Shown here: one piece after another, positions 1 to 5,991 of the stretch | How positions within the stretch are numbered: position 1 is the stretch's first letter | Layout of the letters: each line of letters begins with the position of its first letter | Assembly (NCBI GenBank): GCA_903843315.1 | Contig: CAIMPQ010000075.1 | Coordinates: 1 to 8,840, forward strand | DNA: 8,840 bases | Source of the DNA: an uncultured beta proteobacterium | GTDB lineage: Bacteria > Pseudomonadota > Gammaproteobacteria > Burkholderiales > Burkholderiaceae | Direction: 5' to 3' | Notes under the pieces: model-generated | Seen by the model: the letters and a program-made list of their open reading frames with translations, nothing else | What the model was told of the DNA's origin: nothing | Database searches by the model: none | Position numbers and translations under genes: made by a program

Positions 1-738
1 GAACCTTTTCAATTTATATTAGCGACCATCATTATTTTTGGCGCCTATTTTATATTTGGGATTTCAGGATTTGGTTCATCGATTATTTCTGTACCTTTAC
101 TGGTGCTAATGTATCCCCTGAAATCAGTAGTACCAATGATGGTCATCATCGATATTTGCGCCTCTTTATATGTCGGCGGAAAATCTTCTCAGGATGCCAA
201 TCTAAAAGAGCTCAAATGGCTTTTTCCATTTAGTCTAGTTGGAATGATTTTAGGAATTATTTTGTTGGTTGAGGCGCCTAGTGAGCCACTGTTAATTACA
301 TTAGGATGCTTTGCTGCAATCAACGGCGCACGAGTGTTATGGCTGAGAAATTCAGAAATGCGCAATCCTATTAATAGGTGGTGGGCTGCGCCATTTGGAT
401 TTTTTGGGGGCATATTTACCGCATTATTTGCCACCGGAGGCGCTATATACGCATCCTATCTTGGGCTGCGCATTAATGATCCTAAGGTCGTCCGGGCAAC
501 TATGGTATTTGCAATAATCATACTGACCTTTTTGCGCCTGACTTTGATGCTTGTGACTGGCCTGATTCTGAGTTGGCCGGTAATTGGATTGGCACTCTGC
601 CTAATGCCCGCAACCTTCCTTGGGATTTGGGCTGGCACCCACATTCACACAAAATTAAGCAACACAGCGATGCGGATAGCTTACGGTTCGATTTTGCTTT
701 TTTCAGGAACAATATTGTTAATTCGTCAACTCACTTAA
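1..738 (+). CDS. TauE/SafE family membrane permease (putative sulfite/organoanion exporter), 5' end cut by window
   Basis: The reading frame is open from the first base of the window and codes for 245 residues. The start is missing, but the first visible segment already reads like the first transmembrane helix, so probably only a few residues are lost. The chain is very hydrophobic, with roughly seven or eight membrane segments and short basic loops. The motif GISGFGSSIISVPLL (about residues 20-34) is the glycine-rich first-helix signature of TauE/SafE (DUF81) proteins, and GGIFTALFATGGA (about 137-149) is the matching half-repeat in the middle of the chain. Total length fits the family's roughly 250 residues. 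TauE/SafE proteins are inner-membrane permeases, and several members export sulfite or sulfonates. Because a sulfite-releasing lyase is encoded nearby, sulfite efflux is an attractive role, but this is inference: the gene is not in the suyAB operon and is convergent with the ThDP-enzyme gene. Confidence 0.88.
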   Translation, partial: EPFQFILATIIIFGAYFIFGISGFGSSIISVPLLVLMYPLKSVVPMMVIIDICASLYVGGKSSQDANLKELKWLFPFSLVGMILGIILLVEAPSEPLLITLGCFAAINGARVLWLRNSEMRNPINRWWAAPFGFFGGIFTALFATGGAIYASYLGLRINDPKVVRATMVFAIIILTFLRLTLMLVTGLILSWPVIGLALCLMPATFLGIWAGTHIHTKLSNTAMRIAYGSILLFSGTILLIRQLT

Positions 739-750
739 AGCGCCACGTCT

Positions 751-778
751 CAGCCCCATGCTATTGGGGACTGTTTCT
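751..778 (+). terminator. Probable rho-independent terminator of the TauE/SafE gene
   Basis: A hairpin starts 12 bases after the permease stop. CCCCA (754-758) pairs with TGGGG (765-769) around a 6-base loop. The stem extends through CAG (751-753) with CTG (771-773) across one bulged A. It is followed by a short T-rich run, TTTCTC. The T tract is weak, so this is moderate evidence. It ends just before the stop codon of the convergent ThDP-enzyme gene. Confidence 0.5.
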
Positions 779-781
779 CAG

Positions 782-2419
782 TTAAGAGCGTTTAATGTTG
801 GGTGCTGCTAGACCATCAATCATGATATTGATACAAGACGGTAGTTTACTGGCTAGAGCTCGCTTTACGGCAGGGAGAACTTCCTTTGAATCATCCACAA
901 ACTCCCCATATCCCCCAAATGCTTCACATACTTTTTCATAGTGGGATGGAAGCAGCTCGCAACCAATCGTTCTATCCTGGCCATAGTCACGTACTTGAAT
1001 TTGATATTCAGCATTCCACTTGGCATCATTACCCACAATTAATGTGAAAGGTAATTTGTAGCGAACACCGGTATCAATTTCAGCGCAATGAAAGCCAAAA
1101 GTTCCATCTCCCATAATTGCAATGATGGGCGCATTCGGTTTTGCAACGCTTGCTGCACAGGCAAATGGTATGCCAGCGCCAATTGAGCCAGCTACCCCGT
1201 TAATGATCCGGTTTGGAGCCCTTAAACAGGCTTGAGCCCATTGCCCTATTTCGCCCCCATCACTGATTAAAACGGAGTCAGGGTGACTATCTAAAATATC
1301 CTGTAGTGGAGCAAGGGCTTGAACAGGGTGCAGCTTGCCATTATTGGGAGGGATGTTTTTCCAAGCAGGTGGCTCAAATTGAAGGGCGGTCGAAACTTCT
1401 TTCTGCCAATCAGAGGGCGTGCTCGCCACACTTGAATTTAAGCTTAGTAATTGATAAATTGCGCTTGGCACATCCGAGATTGCTGAATCGATCAGGCGTA
1501 CTCCCAGTGCATTCTTTGCCCGCTTAATTTCTTCGGCATCGGGATCAATTTGCAGAAATAGACAATCTTTATTAAATCCAGGACTCTGGGCAAATTTCAG
1601 GGTGAAATCTACTTTTTTACCTAAGAGTAATACGCAATCTGCTTGGCTTAGCACTTCAGAAAAAGCTCCTAAGCTAGGGTCACCAATTCCTCGTGGACTT
1701 TCCATCCCAATCACTGGTATGCCAAGCGCCTGCTCCAGTTTAGATAACAGCGCTTTGCCACTGTTGGATTGCATTTGCGGACCAGTGAGAACTAATGGTT
1801 TGCTAGCTTGCTTCAGACTAGTAATAATCTTCGAGATAGCGGAATCCGCAGCAGGTATTTGCTCAGCATCAAAAGAGGCCGGTATTGGCATAACCGTACT
1901 TTCTGGCAATATTGATTCAAGCACATCAGTTGGGAGACTCAGATGTACGGGACCCGGCCTTCCGGATTTAGCAAGACGAATTGCTTTTGCAATATCAAGA
2001 CCAATATCTTCTGTCTTTTGACAGATCCATGAAGCCTTAGTTAATGGCGCAGCAATATCTGTTTGTCGCATTTCTTGGAATGCGCCTTTGCCTAGTTGTC
2101 CTAATGGTGCGTGGCCAGATAAAAGAACTACTGGTGATTCAGCCATGGTGGCCGTGTAGAGGGCGGAGATAGCATTGGCATGACCTGGACCCCCAGTAAC
2201 TAAAGCGATTCCAGCTTCTCCTGTTAGCCTTGCCCACGCATCTGCCATATGGACTGCAGCAGCTTCATGTCGAGTATGAATCAGATCAATCTTGGAATCA
2301 AAAATGGCATCATATATTGGCATGATGTGATTACCAGATAAGGTAAATACCTTAGTAATACCAGCTGTTTCGAATGCATTTACGAGAGCATTAGCCCCAT
2401 TTTTATTTTTAGAATTCAT
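782..2419 (-). CDS. Thiamine diphosphate-dependent enzyme, acetolactate synthase-like, substrate unknown
   Basis: A 545-residue protein with the full three-domain layout of the acetohydroxyacid synthase/benzoylformate decarboxylase family. The N-terminal PYR domain (about 5-165) has the cofactor-activating glutamate E52 in RHEAAAVHMADA, the GGPGH turn at 76-80, and GRPGPVHLSLP near 153-163. The central domain (about 190-325) contains KPLVLTGP and LLLGKKVD. The C-terminal PP domain (about 365-535) has the ThDP-metal motif starting GDG at 437-439. At the usual NN position it reads N464-D465, so the second metal ligand is Asp. It should carry out decarboxylation or carboligation of a 2-oxo acid in the cytosol. 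Full length excludes the two short ComD/ComE subunits. The ATG is the first possible start, because an in-frame stop lies two codons upstream; no good Shine-Dalgarno precedes it. It lies downstream of the Bug gene on the same strand, with a terminator between. A link to sulfopyruvate chemistry is possible but unproven. Confidence 0.85.
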   Translation of the reverse strand: MNSKNKNGANALVNAFETAGITKVFTLSGNHIMPIYDAIFDSKIDLIHTRHEAAAVHMADAWARLTGEAGIALVTGGPGHANAISALYTATMAESPVVLLSGHAPLGQLGKGAFQEMRQTDIAAPLTKASWICQKTEDIGLDIAKAIRLAKSGRPGPVHLSLPTDVLESILPESTVMPIPASFDAEQIPAADSAISKIITSLKQASKPLVLTGPQMQSNSGKALLSKLEQALGIPVIGMESPRGIGDPSLGAFSEVLSQADCVLLLGKKVDFTLKFAQSPGFNKDCLFLQIDPDAEEIKRAKNALGVRLIDSAISDVPSAIYQLLSLNSSVASTPSDWQKEVSTALQFEPPAWKNIPPNNGKLHPVQALAPLQDILDSHPDSVLISDGGEIGQWAQACLRAPNRIINGVAGSIGAGIPFACAASVAKPNAPIIAIMGDGTFGFHCAEIDTGVRYKLPFTLIVGNDAKWNAEYQIQVRDYGQDRTIGCELLPSHYEKVCEAFGGYGEFVDDSKEVLPAVKRALASKLPSCINIMIDGLAAPNIKRS

Positions 2420-2468
2420 TTTTTAGATTTTTTGATGCCTCATTGACCACCACATTTGATATAGCTTA

Positions 2469-2496
2469 ACTATGGATAGCTAGTAATGTATGCCAA
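2469..2496 (-). promoter_or_regulatory. Candidate sigma70 promoter for the ThDP-enzyme gene
   Basis: Read on the minus strand, TTGGCA (plus 2491-2496) matches five of six -35 consensus bases. It is followed after 16 bases by CATAGT (plus 2469-2474), four of six -10 bases. It sits between the Bug terminator and the ThDP gene and would give a leader of about 40 bases. Short motifs like this arise by chance, so the call is tentative, but an own promoter here fits the terminator upstream. Confidence 0.33.
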
Positions 2497-2529
2497 CTTC
2501 CAAGTAAAGTAAGACAACGCTAGAAAATG

Positions 2530-2554
2530 AAAGGCACCCATGGAGGGTGCCTTT
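2530..2554 (-). terminator. Rho-independent terminator of the Bug binding-protein gene
   Basis: A perfect 10-bp inverted repeat, AAAGGCACCC (2530-2539) and GGGTGCCTTT (2545-2554), with a 5-base loop, starts 9 bases after the stop of the binding-protein gene. On the minus strand the stem is followed by CATTTTCT, which with the TTT ending the stem forms an adequate U-rich tail. It separates the binding-protein gene from the ThDP-enzyme gene, so the two are either separate units or linked by partial read-through. Confidence 0.85.
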
Positions 2555-2563
2555 AATAAATAT

Positions 2564-3553
2564 TTACTGTGCAACAATATTACGAGCTTTGATCACCTTT
2601 TCCCAGCCAATCGATTCATTTTTGATTTGAGCATCTAGCTCTTTGGGGGTATTGGCAATTGCTGAGAGACCGTTGATTTCAAGGCTCTTACGCATGGCTT
2701 CTGATTCCAGCGCCTTTTGAGTTGCTATATAAATTTTATCAATAATGGCTTTTGGAGTGCCTGCTGGAGCAGCTAATGCATACCAACCAACATTAACGAA
2801 TCCTGGAATAGCTGCTTCTGCAACAGTGGGAACATCCGGTAATTGTGCAACCCTTTTACTACTTGTAATGGCTAAAGCTTTGATCTTTCCAGCTTTTGCA
2901 AAGCCTGCCGCCGCTGGAAGGTTGCCGACCATAAAGTCGATTTGCCCAGATATCAAATCGTTGATAGCTGGGGCCTCGCCTTTATAGGGAACGTGAGTAG
3001 CTGAAATTCCGGCTGCGTAATTGAAATTTTCTCCTGCCATATGAACCTGGCTGCCAATACCAGCGGAGCCAAAAGTCAACTCTTTCGTTTTGGCTAAAGC
3101 GATCAGTTCCTTCAAGTTATTGACAGGTAGGTTTGGGTTCACTGATACAAGCATTGGACCGCCCGCTACTGCAGTAATGTAAGTAAGGTCGGTAGCGTAA
3201 TTTAGAGGAAGTTTTTTATATAAGTAGGGGTTAACTGTCATCATGCTTCCCGATGCAAGTAACAAGGTATAACCATTTGGAGGTGAGTTCGCAACAATTT
3301 CAGCGCCAATATTGCCTCCAGCACCACCTTTGTTTTCGACGATAACATTTTGTCCGAGAATGGTGGTCATTTGCTGCGCTAAAATTCTACCGAGAATATC
3401 GGTGGTGCCACCGGCCGCAAAGGGAATAATTAATTTAATTGGTTTATCGGGCCAACTCTGGGCCTGAGTAATTGAAGGGGAGACTATGCATGCTAGTGCT
3501 CCTAGGCTCATGAGTGCATTTCTTAAAGTGGTAAACAAATTTTTCCTAAACAT
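2564..3553 (-). CDS. Bug/TctC family periplasmic solute-binding protein (tripartite tricarboxylate transporter type)
   Basis: A 329-residue exported protein. It starts with a signal peptide: positive residues at R3, K4 and R11, a hydrophobic core at about 13-24, and probable cleavage after A31 (TQA/QSWPDKP). The mature part has family hallmarks in order: WPDKPIKLIIPFAAGGTTD (34-52), which forms the ligand-gripping loop; the ENKGGAGGNIGAE region (73-85); GYTLLLAS (94-101); GSAGIGSQVHMAG (162-174); and HVPYKGEAPA (187-196). Length is normal. Bug proteins capture small carboxylates in the periplasm and hand them to a TctA/TctB membrane pair. No such pair is in this window, so it is an orphan receptor, common in Burkholderiales. 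A strong GGAGGAG ribosome binding site lies 4 bases before the ATG. The gene is divergent from the sulfolactate operon across a palindrome-rich gap, so sulfolactate or a related C3 acid is a reasonable ligand guess, not shown by sequence. Confidence 0.93.
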   Translation of the reverse strand: MFRKNLFTTLRNALMSLGALACIVSPSITQAQSWPDKPIKLIIPFAAGGTTDILGRILAQQMTTILGQNVIVENKGGAGGNIGAEIVANSPPNGYTLLLASGSMMTVNPYLYKKLPLNYATDLTYITAVAGGPMLVSVNPNLPVNNLKELIALAKTKELTFGSAGIGSQVHMAGENFNYAAGISATHVPYKGEAPAINDLISGQIDFMVGNLPAAAGFAKAGKIKALAITSSKRVAQLPDVPTVAEAAIPGFVNVGWYALAAPAGTPKAIIDKIYIATQKALESEAMRKSLEINGLSAIANTPKELDAQIKNESIGWEKVIKARNIVAQ

Positions 3554-3557
3554 CTTG

Positions 3558-3564
3558 CTCCTCC
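3558..3564 (-). promoter_or_regulatory. Strong ribosome binding site for the Bug gene
   Basis: The minus strand reads GGAGGAG with 4 bases before the ATG of the binding-protein gene. It is one of the two best Shine-Dalgarno matches in the window and fits the abundance expected of a periplasmic receptor. It also fixes the start at the first ATG, ahead of the signal peptide. Confidence 0.8.
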
Positions 3565-3586
3565 AGGTTTAATGATATTTTTATCT

Positions 3587-3614
3587 TAGTGCTTATTTCA
3601 TTAAATAAGCACTA
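3587..3614. promoter_or_regulatory. Perfect 12-bp palindrome, probable operator in the divergent Bug/slcC intergenic region
   Basis: The arms TAGTGCTTATTT (3587-3598) and AAATAAGCACTA (3603-3614) are exact reverse complements around the 4-base spacer CATT. The element lies in the AT-rich gap between divergent genes and has no U tract on either side, so a regulator-binding site is a better reading than a terminator. It would overlap or adjoin promoters in both directions. The GntR/HutC protein encoded at the end of the operon is the obvious candidate ligand. This is inference, since the sequence is not the classic HutC-family consensus. Confidence 0.65.
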
Positions 3615-3626
3615 TTTATAAGTTAT

Positions 3627-3640
3627 AAGCATATATGCTT
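3627..3640. promoter_or_regulatory. Second perfect palindrome (14 bp) with shared AAGC half-sites
   Basis: AAGCATATATGCTT is its own reverse complement. It is preceded by AT, so its left side reads ATAAGC, the same hexamer found in the right arm of the 28-bp palindrome; the two ATAAGC copies start 20 bp apart, about two helical turns. A direct repeat of TTATAAG (3616-3622 and 3623-3629) runs into it and offers TATAAG as a possible -10 for slcC. The ATG at 3635 falls inside the palindrome, one reason to prefer a later start for slcC. Confidence 0.5.
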
Positions 3641-3697
3641 CGCAAAAAGTTTGCTGGTCTACTTGCAAGTGATCTAAATCATCTATATGATATGAAT

Positions 3698-4627
3698 ATG
3701 TCTACCATTTTGATCTCTGAGTTCATTACTAGTCAAGCCCTAGATTCCCTACGTTCTGTACATCAAGTTGTGTACGAGCCCGAGCTGCATCAGGATCGAG
3801 AGGCTTTAATTGCTGCGATGCAAAATATTGATGCGCTCATTGTGCGTAACTTGACTCAAGTGAATGAAGAAATCTTGCGTGGATCATCGAACTTAAAAGT
3901 CGTTGGTCGCTTGGGTGTTGGACTTGAGAATATTGACTTGCCAGCTTGCGCTAAACGCAATATCAAAGTGATTCCGGCAACAGGGGCTAATGCTGACTCA
4001 GTAGCTGAATATGTTGTCGGGGCTGCTGTTGCATTAACCCGGGGATTTTTTCCTGCAACAATGGCAACCCTTAAAGGGGAGTGGCCTCGCCCCCGTTTCT
4101 CTGGCTATCATGAATTTTTAGGTCAGACATTAGGCATCGTAGGTTTTGGCAGTATCGGTAGAGTGGTTGCTAAAAAAGCACATGCATTTGGTTTGCAATG
4201 CGTTGCTTACGATCCAATGTTATCTGGCGATTCTATAGCCCTTGATGGCTTTTCAGTTCCCTTGCTGCAATTGAATAATTTACTTTCGCAAAGCGACGCA
4301 GTTACTTTACATCTTCCTTATTTACCTGAAACAAAGAATTTATTGAATGCGGTAACGCTTGATCAGATGAAAAAGGGTGCCTGTCTCATTAATACCGCGC
4401 GCGGCGGGATAGTGGATGAGATTGCACTAGCTGATCGTCTCCGTTCAGGGCGTATTGGCGGTGCTGCAATCGATGTCTTTTCCGCGGAGCCCGCAAAAGA
4501 TTTAAGTCATTTCACTGGAATTGAGAACCTCATCCTGACTCCACATATTGCCGGAGTTACCTATGAAAGTAATGAACGCGTTAGTCAAATGATCGCTGAT
4601 GAAGTTAATCGGTATTTAGGGGTTTGA
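3698..4627 (+). CDS. slcC: D-2-hydroxyacid dehydrogenase, probable (S)-sulfolactate dehydrogenase SlcC
   Basis: A 309-residue NAD-dependent enzyme of the D-isomer-specific 2-hydroxyacid dehydrogenase (SerA-like) family. The catalytic domain segments (1-95 and about 285-309) flank a Rossmann domain with GFGSIG at 149-154 and an acidic residue, D172, at the end of the second strand. The catalytic triad is R235 (NTARGG), E264 (SAEP) and H283 (PHIAG). The VVGRLGVGLENID and IPATGAN segments are family-typical. SlcC oxidises (S)-3-sulfolactate to 3-sulfopyruvate (EC 1.1.1.310). That specific role is inferred from the directly following comC and suyAB. The ATG chosen begins MSTILISEF, as in relatives. 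In-frame ATGs at 3692 and 3635 also exist, but the latter adds 21 residues without family character and lies in a palindrome. No candidate has a clear Shine-Dalgarno. It is the first gene of the operon, and its stop lies one base before the comC ATG. Confidence 0.85.
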   Translation: MSTILISEFITSQALDSLRSVHQVVYEPELHQDREALIAAMQNIDALIVRNLTQVNEEILRGSSNLKVVGRLGVGLENIDLPACAKRNIKVIPATGANADSVAEYVVGAAVALTRGFFPATMATLKGEWPRPRFSGYHEFLGQTLGIVGFGSIGRVVAKKAHAFGLQCVAYDPMLSGDSIALDGFSVPLLQLNNLLSQSDAVTLHLPYLPETKNLLNAVTLDQMKKGACLINTARGGIVDEIALADRLRSGRIGGAAIDVFSAEPAKDLSHFTGIENLILTPHIAGVTYESNERVSQMIADEVNRYLGV

Positions 4628-4628
4628 A

Positions 4629-5639
4629 ATGAACTTATCCTACGACAAGATGGTTCAGTTGGCATCAGCAGGATTACAGGCTGGAGGCATTGGAGCAAAA
4701 GCAGCTTTTGAAACAGCGCAATTTTTAGCGCTTGCCGAATTGGATGGCTTAGCTTCACATGGCTTAGCACGCGTTTCACAATATGCCGGACACGCAAAAA
4801 ATGGCCGTGTTGAATTGGCTCCCAAAATTAAAGTTCGCCCCTTTAAGACTTGTGCGGCCTTAGTTGATGCCTGTGATGGCCTTGCTTTCCCGGCTCTCCG
4901 TTTTGCAACGGATTTATCGGTCAACCTTGCCTCAAAAAGTGGAGTAGGACTTGTAGCAGTTACTAATAGTCATCACTTTGGTGTTGCTGGGCATTTTGCC
5001 GAGGCTGCCGCACGCGCTGGTTATATCTCTTTATTATTTGGCAATACCCCTGCGGCGATGCCAATGGTTGGTGGAAGCAAGGCGCTGTTCGGAACCAATC
5101 CCTTGGCCGCCGCATTTCCAATTGCCAATCGCGATCCCTTAGTGATTGATATGTCTTTATCCGCAGTTGCACGCGGCAAATTATTACTTGCTGCAAAGAA
5201 GGGGGAATCTATTCCAGAAGGTTGGGCATTAACGATTGATGGAAAACCTACAACAGATCCTCAAGAGGGCTTAAAAGGTTTGATGGTCCCATTAGGCGGC
5301 GATAAAGGTGCATTGCTTGCATTAATGATTGAATTGTTAGTAGTAGGTTTGTCTGGTAGCAGATTTTCGTATGAGGCCGACTCATTTTTTGATGCCAAAG
5401 GGAATCGTCCTCGTATTGGGCAGCTATTACTCACTATCGATCCAGGCCTTGCTGGCAGTCAAGTTTTTGCAAGCAAAATGCAGGGATTTTTAAAAATTTT
5501 AGCGGCCGATGCTGGTACTCGCGTCCCAGGGCAGCGACGTTTTAAGCAAAGAGCTAGAGGATTTAAAGAGGGTGTAAATGTTTCTGATGTTGTTGTAGAA
5601 GAAATTCAGACTGGTATTCGTCAGTCATGGAATGGGTAG
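4629..5639 (+). CDS. comC: LDH2/ComC-type dehydrogenase, probable (R)-sulfolactate dehydrogenase
   Basis: A 336-residue member of the LDH2/malate dehydrogenase oxidoreductase family, which is unrelated to the classical Rossmann dehydrogenases. Visible motifs: SHG at 43-45, with H44 the expected acid/base; R48; NSHHFG at 113-118; FGTNPLAAAFP at 154-164; IPEGWALTIDG at 195-205; and the PLGGDKG loop at 221-227 that helps hold the nicotinamide cofactor. Family length is normal. ComC reduces sulfopyruvate to (R)-sulfolactate with NAD(P)H. Paired with SlcC it inverts the configuration of (S)-sulfolactate, so that the R-specific lyase can act. Malate or ureidoglycolate dehydrogenase activity would be possible from sequence alone, and the choice rests on the suyAB context. 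Translation is probably coupled to slcC: only one base separates the genes, and AGGGG at the end of slcC serves as ribosome binding site. Confidence 0.87.
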   Translation: MNLSYDKMVQLASAGLQAGGIGAKAAFETAQFLALAELDGLASHGLARVSQYAGHAKNGRVELAPKIKVRPFKTCAALVDACDGLAFPALRFATDLSVNLASKSGVGLVAVTNSHHFGVAGHFAEAAARAGYISLLFGNTPAAMPMVGGSKALFGTNPLAAAFPIANRDPLVIDMSLSAVARGKLLLAAKKGESIPEGWALTIDGKPTTDPQEGLKGLMVPLGGDKGALLALMIELLVVGLSGSRFSYEADSFFDAKGNRPRIGQLLLTIDPGLAGSQVFASKMQGFLKILAADAGTRVPGQRRFKQRARGFKEGVNVSDVVVEEIQTGIRQSWNG

Positions 5640-5656
5640 TAGTCAAACAAGATTGA

Positions 5657-5663
5657 TAAGGAG
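5657..5663 (+). promoter_or_regulatory. Consensus ribosome binding site of suyA
   Basis: TAAGGAG, a full match to the anti-Shine-Dalgarno core, lies 6 bases before the suyA ATG in the 30-base gap after comC. Strong initiation here suggests that the lyase subunits are made in higher amounts than the dehydrogenases. Confidence 0.8.
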
Positions 5664-5669
5664 AAAGAA

Positions 5670-5951
5670 ATGATTCATTTTGTCGTGCATGAACCAGGAG
5701 ATGTCGTTGGCGTTGTCGTGGTGGAAGGCGTGAAAGCTGGTACTGATTTAATCGGCTGGGTAATGGACGGTGATAGCACTGTCAATATCAAATCTGAAAG
5801 TGATATTCCTATTGGCCACAAGATTGCCTTGCAAGATATGAAGGCTGGCGACACCATTATTAAGTATGGAGTTGATATCGGTAAGGTGGTTGCCCCCATC
5901 AAAAAAGGTGAGCATACCCATGTTCAAAATGTCAAAACTAAGCGTTGGTAA
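5670..5951 (+). CDS. suyA: (R)-sulfolactate sulfo-lyase, small subunit SuyA
   Basis: A 93-residue protein made of a single SAF domain, the small beta-rich fold found at the N-terminus of altronate and galactarate dehydratases. Visible features are HEPGDVVGV at 7-15, the hydrophobic VVVVEGVKAG strand-turn at 15-24, PIGHKIAL at 47-54 and KYGVDIGKV at 65-73, the last typical of SAF domains that complete a lyase active site. With SuyB it forms (R)-sulfolactate sulfo-lyase (EC 4.4.1.24), which releases bisulfite from 3-sulfolactate to give pyruvate. In UxaA-type altronate dehydratase the SAF and catalytic regions are one chain; their separation into a 93-residue gene followed by a 390-residue gene is the SuyA/SuyB arrangement. 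It lies 30 bases after comC with a strong ribosome binding site and 40 bases before suyB. The protein is complete, with nothing unusual seen. Confidence 0.94.
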   Translation: MIHFVVHEPGDVVGVVVVEGVKAGTDLIGWVMDGDSTVNIKSESDIPIGHKIALQDMKAGDTIIKYGVDIGKVVAPIKKGEHTHVQNVKTKRW

Positions 5952-5991
5952 CCGATACGAGTGTTTATTACGATATTAAGAGAGATAGAAA

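Noticed and set aside
1602..2021. 139-codon plus-strand open frame inside the ThDP-enzyme gene
   Set aside because: It lies wholly antisense to a strongly conserved coding region and shows no domain, signal or ribosome binding site; it is a shadow of the real gene.
782..2419. Sulfopyruvate decarboxylase ComDE or sulfoacetaldehyde acetyltransferase Xsc
   Set aside because: ComD and ComE are short separate PYR and PP subunits without the central domain seen here. I could not recognise Xsc-specific sequence, and the protein is shorter than the roughly 590 residues I expect of Xsc. I left the substrate open.
3587..3614. Bidirectional terminator
   Set aside because: It lies between two divergent starts, is AT-rich, and has no T tract on either side. 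An operator is more likely.
3635..3697. Extra 21-residue N-terminus on the slcC product
   Set aside because: The extension lacks family similarity, has no ribosome binding site, and its ATG lies in the 14-bp palindrome. I used the ATG at 3698.
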